A stretch of 5,224 bases of DNA. It comes from Oscillospiraceae bacterium. Its GTDB lineage: Bacteria; Bacillota; Clostridia; Oscillospirales; Ruminococcaceae. The stretch lies in assembly GCA_029062865.1 (NCBI GenBank), contig JAIDPG010000138.1:1-5224 (forward strand). Reading direction: 5' to 3'. The first letter of the stretch is position 1; every line of letters begins with the position of its first letter. Below are positions 1-5,104 of this stretch, in pieces. Position numbers and translations under genes: made by a program. The notes below the pieces were generated by a model. It ran no database searches, was not told the origin of the DNA, and worked only from the letters and a program-made list of their open reading frames with translations.

Positions 1-68
1 ATAAGGTCCTCCTGCCGCTCGATAAGCCCCACGAGCCGCGCGTCCCATTGTTCCTTTGTAAGTGGCAT
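1..68 (-). CDS. Partial minus-strand gene, N-terminus only, function unknown
   Basis: An ATG at 68-66 opens a frame that runs off the window edge after 22 complete codons, beginning MPLTKEQWDARLVGLIERQE. An SD-like AAAGGA (plus coordinates 79-84) lies 10 nt upstream, and a strong promoter and a structured leader sit further upstream. These together make a real gene start likely. The visible residues are charged and look helical, with no signal peptide or membrane segment. That is too little to assign a family. It is divergent from the phosphatase gene at 362. I do not recognise the product. Confidence 0.6.
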   Translation of the reverse strand, partial: MPLTKEQWDARLVGLIERQEDL

Positions 69-98
69 AATTTAGTTATCCTTTCGGCAATTTCGTGA

Positions 99-127
99 GG
101 CTCTTCCCGCCGAAGGCAGGCAGAACC
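99..127 (-). promoter_or_regulatory. Hairpin in the 5' leader of the edge gene
   Basis: On the minus strand, 13-nt arms (127-115 and 111-99) pair around a 3-nt TTC loop, with two G-T wobbles and one G-A mismatch. The hairpin lies between the predicted transcription start (about 165) and the SD (79-84). It has no following T-run, so it is not an intrinsic terminator. The loop-proximal CCTTCGGC could alternatively pair with GCCGAAAGG, which contains the SD (80-88). That would make two exclusive folds and suggests translational control. The pairing is seen in the sequence; the function is inferred. Confidence 0.4.
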
Positions 128-171
128 TCCGTTAAATGAACGTTTTCTTGATAAATTTACACATTATTTAT

Positions 172-200
172 ATTATAGCATATTCTTGCGCAAATTGCAA
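172..200 (-). promoter_or_regulatory. Sigma-A extended -10 promoter for the edge gene
   Basis: Read on the minus strand, TTGCAA (200-195) is followed by a 17-bp spacer and a perfect TATAAT (177-172), with an upstream TG giving an extended -10 (TGCTATAAT). Transcription would start near 165 and leave a leader of about 97 nt before the ATG at 68. A small inverted repeat, CTTGC/GCAAG (185-189 and 197-201), overlaps the -35 and could be an operator. Confidence 0.65.
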
Positions 201-316
201 GAGGGGGAGAGGAAATAGTCGCTAAAGGCAAGAAATTAAGAGGCAAGAGGCAGGGAAAAGCAGAAAGCTTGCGTTCACTAGTGCGCTTCCCAAAAATCCG
301 CCCCTGTATGTTGTAG
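201..316. other. Intergenic stretch between divergent promoters, no gene seen
   Basis: This stretch is purine-rich on the plus strand at 200-268. It carries two AGGCAAGA copies 15 bp apart (226-233 and 241-248) and a partial third (248-253). Near 276-283 is the palindrome CACTAGTG. The frames crossing it have no convincing SD or protein family signature. I see no RNA gene or terminator. Confidence 0.5.
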
Positions 317-345
317 TTGACATTTTCAGACAATTGATGTATAAT
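317..345 (+). promoter_or_regulatory. Consensus sigma-A promoter for the HAD phosphatase gene
   Basis: TTGACA (317-322), a 17-bp spacer and TATAAT (340-345) match the housekeeping consensus exactly. Transcription would begin at about 350-352. The first in-frame ATG (344-346) overlaps the -10 hexamer and so cannot be in the mRNA from this promoter. Confidence 0.85.
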
Positions 346-349
346 GTAC

Positions 350-355
350 AAGGTG
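350..355 (+). promoter_or_regulatory. Ribosome binding site that decides the phosphatase start
   Basis: AAGGTG lies 6 nt before the ATG at 362, a normal SD distance. It has no useful spacing to the ATGs at 344 or 356. With the promoter at 317-345, this SD would sit at the very 5' end of the transcript, giving an unusually short leader of about 10-12 nt. Confidence 0.6.
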
Positions 356-361
356 ATGATT

Positions 362-1030
362 ATGCCCGAAATTTATGACCCGATAATTTTCGACCTTGAC
401 GGCACGCTTCTGAATACGCTCGGCGATCTTGCCGCGGCGGGGAACAGGGCGCTTGCGGCGCTCGGGCTTCCCGTTCACGAGGTGGAGGAGTATCGGCTGT
501 TCGTCGGCAACGGAATTCCGAAGCTTATCGAGAGGATCTGCCCGCCGGGCTCGGACGAGGAAACGCTGCGAAGCGTCCACAAGGCGTTTTCGGAGTATTA
601 CGAGCTGCACAAGGCGGATTTAACAAAGCCCTATCCCGGAATGACGGAGCTTCTTGCAGAGCTGAAAAGCCGCGGAATAACGGCAGTTTGCAATACGAAT
701 AAGGATCACAAATTCTCCGTGGAGCTGCTGACGGCGTTCTTCGGCGACACGCTTGTTGAAATAGTCGGCGCGGGACTTGGATTTCCGACAAAACCCGACC
801 CCGCCGCGGCGCTTTACCTCGCGGAAAAGTACGCGCCAAAAATTGCAAATATCGGCGCGAAGCCGCTTTACGTCGGCGACAGCAACGTCGATATGCAAAC
901 CGCCCGCGCCGCGGGCTTTGACGCGTGCGGCGCGCTTTGGGGCTTTCGCGGGCGCAAGGAGCTCGCCGCGGAAAACCCCGCGCACCTCGCCGCGAATGTT
1001 GAGGAACTGCGGCGGATAATTCTTGAATAA
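362..1030 (+). CDS. HAD-superfamily phosphatase, phosphoglycolate phosphatase-like
   Basis: A 222-residue cytoplasmic hydrolase with the four HAD motifs in order. Motif I is FDLDGT, with nucleophile D11 and acid/base D13. The motif II region is CNTNK around T112. Motif III is the lysine in KPDP (K144). Motif IV is GDSNVD (D173, D177), which binds the Mg2+. The helical segment between residues 17 and 90 fits a small C1-type cap. Length and motif spacing match the Gph/PGP branch, which removes phosphate from 2-phosphoglycolate or related small phosphoesters; the substrate cannot be fixed from sequence. The frame is open from an ATG at 344, but that codon lies in the promoter -10. ATG 362, with SD AAGGTG, is therefore preferred. 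The gene appears monocistronic or weakly linked to the lipoprotein gene 60 bp downstream, with no clear terminator between. GC-rich and intact. Confidence 0.88.
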   Translation: MPEIYDPIIFDLDGTLLNTLGDLAAAGNRALAALGLPVHEVEEYRLFVGNGIPKLIERICPPGSDEETLRSVHKAFSEYYELHKADLTKPYPGMTELLAELKSRGITAVCNTNKDHKFSVELLTAFFGDTLVEIVGAGLGFPTKPDPAAALYLAEKYAPKIANIGAKPLYVGDSNVDMQTARAAGFDACGALWGFRGRKELAAENPAHLAANVEELRRIILE

Positions 1031-1051
1031 ACGCCCCTGAGGGGGAATAAT
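1023..1051 (+). promoter_or_regulatory. Weak candidate promoter before the first LRR lipoprotein
   Basis: TTGAAT (1023-1028), 17 bp, then AATAAT (1046-1051) gives a partial sigma-A match that overlaps the end of the phosphatase gene. The spacer contains a short CCCC/GGGG hairpin. The lipoprotein gene could equally be read through from the phosphatase promoter. Confidence 0.25.
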
Positions 1052-1090
1052 AAAATCACAAGCATATTTTCTGAAAGGAAACTCTTATCT

Positions 1091-1852
1091 ATGAAAAAAA
1101 TCTCTACACTATTGTTACTCACAATAGCTGCGGCGACGCTTTCCGGGTGCAAAACCGGACGCGCCGCGGAGGACGAGCCCTCCAAGGTCACGACGATAAA
1201 CGTCGACGCAGCTGCCGCGGTTTCAAGCAGCTCAAAGCCCGCGTCAGTTCAGCCCGTCGAAGGCGATCCGAACGGCGAGAGCGGCGAGAGTTTGCAGGCT
1301 CCGACCGAAGCCTCCGGCAACTCCGAAAGCTCGGAATCAAGGGACTATGACCCGAACGCTTACTACACCTACATGAGCAAGGGCGCGGGCGTTATGATTA
1401 TGGGCGGCGAAAACGAGCAGGAGAAGATAGAGATCCCCGCTGTGATAAACGAGCAGATGGTCGTTTCCATAAGCGGCAGCGCAAAGAAAACGCTGTTCCC
1501 GAAGGCTAAGACGATCATCCTCCCCGAGACAATTACGGACATTCACAACTACGCGTTCGCGGGGTGCAAATATCTCACCGAGATAAATATCCCGAGCGGC
1601 GTTACGGAAATCGGCGAGAACGCGTTTTTGAACTGCGCTTCGCTAGCCAAGCTTGAGTTCCCCGAGGGCTTGAAGAAGATCGGCGCGGGCGCGTTCGGCG
1701 GCTGCACGAGCCTCACGAGCATCGCCCTCCCCGAAAGCGTCACTTCGATTGCCTACGGCGCGTTTGACAACAACGTCGAGTTTACGCTCACCTACAAGGG
1801 AATGACGTTCAACGCGTATAATATCAACGATCTTTATACGATGCTTTCGTGA
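1091..1852 (+). CDS. LRR_5 (BspA-like) leucine-rich repeat lipoprotein, 253 aa
   Basis: The start has an SD-like AAAGGAA (1074-1080) 10 nt upstream and encodes a lipoprotein signal peptide: MKK, a hydrophobic core, then lipobox LSGC with C20 as the lipidated cysteine. Residues 21-95 are a Ser/Glu/Pro-rich, presumably flexible, linker. A beta-rich segment (99-130, ending in SISGSAK) leads into about four 23-residue repeats (141-163, 164-186, 187-209, 210-230). Their pattern is IxLPxxVTxIGxxAFxxCxxL, typical of BspA-like/LRR_5 domains. The C-terminal cap (TYKGMTF, then NINDLY) is common in such proteins. It should be anchored on the outer face of the membrane. LRR_5 proteins often bind host or polysaccharide ligands, but no ligand can be named here. 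It is a paralogue of the next gene, sharing the signal-linker-LRR plan and an ISGS(A/S)K motif. A strong terminator follows. Confidence 0.85.
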   Translation: MKKISTLLLLTIAAATLSGCKTGRAAEDEPSKVTTINVDAAAAVSSSSKPASVQPVEGDPNGESGESLQAPTEASGNSESSESRDYDPNAYYTYMSKGAGVMIMGGENEQEKIEIPAVINEQMVVSISGSAKKTLFPKAKTIILPETITDIHNYAFAGCKYLTEINIPSGVTEIGENAFLNCASLAKLEFPEGLKKIGAGAFGGCTSLTSIALPESVTSIAYGAFDNNVEFTLTYKGMTFNAYNINDLYTMLS

Positions 1853-1872
1853 CATCATTTGATATGTTTCCG

Positions 1873-1904
1873 ACCCCCGCGTTTTTAAATTCGCGGGGGT
1901 TTTT
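1873..1904 (+). terminator. Rho-independent terminator after the first LRR lipoprotein
   Basis: CCCCCGCG (1874-1881) and CGCGGGGG (1892-1899) form a perfect 8-bp GC stem, extendable by A1873-T1900, around a 10-nt AT-rich loop. T1900-T1904 follow. It ends transcription 21 bp after the stop codon and implies that the next gene has its own promoter. Confidence 0.9.
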
Positions 1905-1954
1905 GCCGCCAAAAAAATGTTGCGCTTTTCGGCAAAATTTGTCTAAAATTCCTC

Positions 1955-1985
1955 TTGATATATATATATATATATATATTACAAT
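1955..1985 (+). promoter_or_regulatory. Candidate promoter whose spacer is the (AT)n tract
   Basis: TTGATA (1955-1960) resembles a -35 and TACAAT (1980-1985) matches the -10 at 5 of 6 positions. The 19 bp between them are entirely alternating TA. The preferred spacing is 17 bp, so loss of one dinucleotide would give the optimum. Transcription would start near 1992, about 40 nt before the ATG at 2032. The upstream terminator means a promoter must lie in 1905-2020. The alternative, TTGCGC (1920-1925), 18 bp, TAAAAT (1944-1949), cannot be excluded. Confidence 0.5.
1958..1979. repeat. Dinucleotide microsatellite, (AT)11
   Basis: Twenty-two bases of uninterrupted AT repeat lie 52 bp upstream of the second LRR lipoprotein start. 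Such tracts are prone to slipped-strand mispairing and are rare in bacterial chromosomes at this length. I see no other long simple repeat in the window. Confidence 0.95.
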
Positions 1986-2031
1986 GGTATTTGTAGGACT
2001 TTGCAAATTTTGTTGAAAGGAACACAAAACT

Positions 2032-3219
2032 ATGAAGAAGAAAATTTTATCCGTCATCGTCTGCGCGGCGGCGATTTTGTCGCTTACCGCGTGCGCGAAA
2101 AACGAAGACCCGTTTGCCGGGCTCACAACAAGTCAAGGCACAAGCAGCACGCCGAACGGCACGAGCAGCAAACCAAGCAGCAAGCCCGTATCGTCTGCGA
2201 CGCAGTCGAGCAACACGCCCGCGAACAGCAGCGCCCCCGAGGAGAGCAAGCCCGAAGAGAGCAGCGTGCCGGAAAACAAAAACGAGATCGACTGGGATTC
2301 CGTGCCGTATGCGGACGAGCTGGACTTTATGACCGAAGATGTTGACGGCGGCGTGAAGATTACCGCATATCTCGGCACGGATACTGTTGTTAATATTCCA
2401 GATACTATTGATGGTAAAAAAGTTGTTATGATCAGTGGCAGCAGCAAAACGGCGCACTATGGTTTTGATAACAAGAACGTTACCGATATAAAGATTCCCG
2501 ACAGCGTTACCGAAATCGTAAAGTTGAACTGCGGCAATACACTTGAAAGTATTGTACTTCCAAACGGTCTTAAAAAGATCGGAGACGATACATTTTACGA
2601 ATGCAGTACGCTGAAAAGCATTGAGATACCAAACACTGTAACAGAGATAGGTGAGAAAGCGTTTTACAAAAGCGGTCTCGAAAGTCTTACTCTGCCAGAC
2701 AGCGTAAAAGTGTTTTGCGGCGATATGATTGCCGGGTGCACCAATCTTAAGGAAGTCCGTCTCCCGAAAGATATACGCGTGGCGGAGGCGTCTTTTTCAT
2801 CAGGTAGAGGAACGTCCTATACTATGTCATTTTATTTGGACGGGTGCACCAGCTTGACAAATACGGATTTTCTCAAAAACGTAAAGCCCTCCGACACAGC
2901 CAACGACTCCAGGTTCGCAGTTTCATTTGTTGGGTGCGAAGGTCTCACAAGCGTAACATTTCCGGAGGGTATAGAGGAGGTTGGTGCAATTTCGGGGTGC
3001 GATAATCTCACGGAGATCACACTGCCTAACAGCGTAACGACTTTTGGTGGCGCACCACTAAGCAGTTTTCTGAAAAAGATCACTCTTTCTGACAATCTAA
3101 AATCATTAGAAGCAGGAGCTTTTCTCGGCTGTTCCCCCGACCTTGAGATAGTATACAAGGGCAAAACCTACAAGCCCAATCAAGAACCAAATCTGATAAA
3201 AGCCATAAACGGCAACTAA
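2032..3219 (+). CDS. LRR_5 (BspA-like) leucine-rich repeat lipoprotein, 395 aa
   Basis: AAAGGAA (2016-2022) lies 9 nt before the ATG. The product begins with MKKK, a hydrophobic core and lipobox LTAC (C21), so it is a predicted surface lipoprotein. Residues 30-85 form a Ser/Thr/Pro/Glu-rich linker. A short beta segment (106-138, containing MISGSSK) precedes LRR_5 repeats from about 150 to 370. Several are canonical (e.g. 172-194 and 195-216) and several are irregular or expanded (240-300). Most repeats keep a GC dipeptide (AGCTNL, DGCTSL, VGCEGL, SGCDNL). The end (VYKGKTY to AIN) resembles the cap of the upstream paralogue. Ligand and role are unknown; adhesion or glycan binding are guesses from the family. 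GC falls from about 62% in the linker to about 40% in much of the repeat domain. CGGGTGCACCA occurs twice, 108 bp apart and in frame (2733 and 2841). A strong terminator follows. Confidence 0.85.
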   Translation: MKKKILSVIVCAAAILSLTACAKNEDPFAGLTTSQGTSSTPNGTSSKPSSKPVSSATQSSNTPANSSAPEESKPEESSVPENKNEIDWDSVPYADELDFMTEDVDGGVKITAYLGTDTVVNIPDTIDGKKVVMISGSSKTAHYGFDNKNVTDIKIPDSVTEIVKLNCGNTLESIVLPNGLKKIGDDTFYECSTLKSIEIPNTVTEIGEKAFYKSGLESLTLPDSVKVFCGDMIAGCTNLKEVRLPKDIRVAEASFSSGRGTSYTMSFYLDGCTSLTNTDFLKNVKPSDTANDSRFAVSFVGCEGLTSVTFPEGIEEVGAISGCDNLTEITLPNSVTTFGGAPLSSFLKKITLSDNLKSLEAGAFLGCSPDLEIVYKGKTYKPNQEPNLIKAINGN

Positions 3220-3225
3220 AACCAG

Positions 3226-3260
3226 CCGCCCCGAAAGCAAACCTTTCGGGGCGGGTTTTT
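3226..3260 (+). terminator. Strong, probably bidirectional terminator between convergent genes
   Basis: A perfect 12-bp stem (3226-3237 with 3243-3254), loop CAAAC, is followed by G and five Ts (3256-3260) on the plus strand, just after the LRR gene stop. On the minus strand the same hairpin is followed by CTGG then four Ts (3221-3218), so it may also end the spoVA transcript. The plus-strand T-run overlaps the spoVAE stop codon. Confidence 0.9.
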
Positions 3261-3630
3261 ACGTTTCGTTAATCTTCGACCCGCTCTTAAACACAAGCGC
3301 CGCGACAAGTCCGAAGAAGATCGCCGCCGAGATTCCGACCGCCGCGGACGTGAAGCCGCCCATAAACGCGCCGATTATCCCGTTCTCGTCGACTGCCTTG
3401 CGCACTCCCTTCGCGAGCAGATTTCCGAAGCCCGTAAGCGGCACGGTAGCGCCGCCCCCGCCGACCTCGACAAGCGGCTGATACCACCCGAGCGCCCCCA
3501 GAACCACGCCCGCCACGACATAAGTCGTCAGTATACGCGCGGGGGTGAGCTTCGTAAGATCAATCAGCACCTGCCCGATGGCGCATAATATTCCACCAAT
3601 CAAAAACGCCCATAAATATTCCATAAACAT
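3259..3630 (-). CDS. spoVAE: Stage V sporulation protein AE (SpoVAE/SpoVAEB), SpoVA membrane family
   Basis: A small hydrophobic protein of the SpoVA family and the third gene of the cluster. Several transmembrane segments are visible. With numbering from the upstream ATG at 3636 they are about 6-26, 36-52 and 88-116. Between them is the family signature GGGGATVPLTGFGN (58-71), which parallels the AGAGTLVPITGFAN segment of SpoVAC. Known role of the family: inner-membrane component needed for DPA-calcium uptake into the forespore. Start choice: the SD GGGGG (3640-3644) is 3 nt from the ATG at 3636 but 9 nt from the ATG at 3630, so 3630 is preferred. The ATG at 3624 would match the usual N-terminus (MEYLWAF) but is 15 nt from the SD. 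The SD directly follows the spoVAD stop (TAAGGGGG), suggesting translational coupling. Full family length, with no defect seen. Confidence 0.9.
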   Translation of the reverse strand: MFMEYLWAFLIGGILCAIGQVLIDLTKLTPARILTTYVVAGVVLGALGWYQPLVEVGGGGATVPLTGFGNLLAKGVRKAVDENGIIGAFMGGFTSAAVGISAAIFFGLVAALVFKSGSKINET

Positions 3631-3644
3631 TCCCATGATCCCCC

Positions 3645-4649
3645 TTAATTATAGCTGATTTCCACCGCGTGGCATATCCCGGGGATATTCCCTCCCTGCT
3701 GCACCATTGTCGGCGACATCAGCGCGCCGGTGGCGGCATACAGGATCCTCCGAATATCGCCGGAGCGTATGCGGGATAAAAAGTGCCCGCAGATCATCGA
3801 GGCGGAGCAGCCGCAGCCCGAGCCGCCCGCGTGAACGTCCTGGCGCTCGCGGTCGTACAGCATCAAGCCGCAGTCCTTGTGCCACTTGTCGAGAGCAATT
3901 CCGTCGCGGCGGAACAGGTCGTGGAGCAGATCGCTGCCCACCTGACCGAGGTCGCCCGTGACTATCAGATCATAGCTCTCCGGGTGAGTGCCCATGTGCT
4001 TGAAGTGACGCGTTAGCGTGTCATAAGCCGCGCCCGCCATTGCCGCGCCCATATTGTTCAGATCGTTTATTCCCATATCCTGTATCTTCCCGACGGTCGC
4101 CGAGCGGATAAACGGCGGCTCGAGAGCCGACGTGACTATCGCCGCGCCGGAGGCCGTAGCCGTCCATTGCGCCGTCGGAGCGCGGACGCCGCCGTAGTTC
4201 AGCGGGAAGCGGAACTGCCTCTCCGCGGACGAGAAATGCGAACTTGTAACCGCCGCGCAATTCTCGACATAGCCCGCGTTGACAAGCGCCGCGGCAATCA
4301 ACAGGCTCTCCGCGAACGTCGAGCAAGCGCCGTACACTCCGAGAAACGGAATATAAAAATCCTTCAAGCCATAGCTCGAGCCCGTGCATTGATTAAGCAG
4401 ATCGCCCGCGACGATAAGATCCATATTCTCCGGAGTTAAATTCACCTTATCCAGCGCGTGCTTCAACGATTTGTTTTGTAGCTGCGCCTCCGCTTGTTCC
4501 CAGGTTTCCGCGCCGCCCTTGTTGTCCTCTACTACCTCGTCAAACTCGTCGCCATAGGGTCCGTCGCTTTCGACCTTGCCGACGACGGAAGCCCAGCTCG
4601 CGATAGACGCGTTGCCGAATTTCCACGTTTTTCCCTCGCAAATTGCCAC
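3645..4649 (-). CDS. spoVAD: Stage V sporulation protein AD (SpoVAD), DPA-binding thiolase-fold protein
   Basis: 334 residues, close to the Bacillus protein in length and recognisable along its whole length. Landmarks are DGPYG (29-33), AGDLLNQ (81-87), GACSTFAES (107-115), TSSHFSSAERQFRFP (135-149), TVGKIQDMGIND (185-196), TGDLGQVGS (231-239), GGSGCGCSA (275-283) and ATGALMSPT (306-314). The fold is thiolase-like, and C109 sits where thiolases keep their nucleophile. In Bacillus, SpoVAD binds DPA at the spore inner membrane and is required for its uptake; no membrane segment is seen here, as expected. The start is GTG at 4649. TAGGGGG (4663-4657) supplies both the spoVAC stop and the SD, 7 nt before the GTG, which makes the start secure and implies coupled translation. 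Confidence 0.96.
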   Translation of the reverse strand: MAICEGKTWKFGNASIASWASVVGKVESDGPYGDEFDEVVEDNKGGAETWEQAEAQLQNKSLKHALDKVNLTPENMDLIVAGDLLNQCTGSSYGLKDFYIPFLGVYGACSTFAESLLIAAALVNAGYVENCAAVTSSHFSSAERQFRFPLNYGGVRAPTAQWTATASGAAIVTSALEPPFIRSATVGKIQDMGINDLNNMGAAMAGAAYDTLTRHFKHMGTHPESYDLIVTGDLGQVGSDLLHDLFRRDGIALDKWHKDCGLMLYDRERQDVHAGGSGCGCSASMICGHFLSRIRSGDIRRILYAATGALMSPTMVQQGGNIPGICHAVEISYN

Positions 4650-4660
4650 AAGCTCACCCC

Positions 4661-5104
4661 CTAAAATTTAGTCATCACGAAATAAATCAGCCCGTAAATC
4701 ACCGAAGCCGAAATGCCGTAAACCAGCACCGGGCCCGCAATGACGAACATCTTCGCGCCAAGCCCGAGCACAAAGCCCTCGCTCTTGAAATCCAGCGCGG
4801 GCGACACGACGGAATTCGCGAAGCCCGTTATCGGCACGAGAGTCCCCGCGCCCGCGTGCTGCGCTATCCTGTCATACAGCTTCAATCCCGTTAGCAATGC
4901 GGATAGAAAAATCAGCGACATAGAAGTCCACATCGCCGCCGCGTCCTCCGAAAGCCCAAGCGCCGCGAACAAATTCAGCAGCCCCTCGCCCAGACAGCAG
5001 ATAAGCCCGCCGATAACAAACGCCATCGGCACTGTTTTCACCATATTCGAGCCATGCGAGCGCTTCTTCGCAAGCTCGGCGTATTCCTGATTAGAAATGT
5101 TCAT
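4661..5104 (-). CDS. spoVAC: Stage V sporulation protein AC (SpoVAC), DPA channel component
   Basis: 147 residues, the usual SpoVAC length. A charged, cytoplasmic-looking N-terminus (1-22) is followed by hydrophobic segments at about 24-48, 58-78 and 112-144. The SpoVA signature AGAGTLVPITGFANSVVSPA (84-103) lies between the last two. Bacillus SpoVAC has been reported to act as a mechanosensitive channel, and the SpoVA proteins carry DPA in sporulation and release it in germination. It is the first gene of the visible cluster. The SD GGGG (5116-5119) is 11 nt from the ATG. Upstream there is no spoVAA or spoVAB in the remaining 120 bp, consistent with the three-gene arrangement known in Clostridium. 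Confidence 0.95.
   Translation of the reverse strand: MNISNQEYAELAKKRSHGSNMVKTVPMAFVIGGLICCLGEGLLNLFAALGLSEDAAAMWTSMSLIFLSALLTGLKLYDRIAQHAGAGTLVPITGFANSVVSPALDFKSEGFVLGLGAKMFVIAGPVLVYGISASVIYGLIYFVMTKF

Noticed and set aside
226..253. AGGCAAGA repeats as a CRISPR-like or iteron array
   Set aside because: There are only two exact 8-bp copies and a partial third, in a purine-rich stretch, with no array structure or replication gene nearby.
157..351. Minus-strand frame of 64 codons in the intergenic region
   Set aside because: It overlaps both divergent promoters, lacks an SD and has no recognisable protein features.
344..361. Extension of the phosphatase to the ATG at 344
   Set aside because: The codon is part of a perfect -10 hexamer and has no SD; ATG 362 has AAGGTG at 6 nt.
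1034..1045. CCCCTGAGGGG hairpin as the phosphatase terminator
   Set aside because: The stem is only 4 bp and is followed by AATAATAAAA, with no T-run on either strand, so it is not a credible intrinsic terminator.
2047..2457. Minus-strand frame of 136 codons opposite the second LRR lipoprotein
   Set aside because: It is antisense to the signal peptide and linker, rich in Arg and Ala, and has no family signature. The plus-strand gene has an SD, a lipobox and repeats.
4021..4389. Long minus-strand frame of 122 codons within spoVAD
   Set aside because: It lies entirely inside the well-conserved spoVAD gene in another frame, and its Arg/Gly-rich translation is typical of a GC-rich shadow frame.
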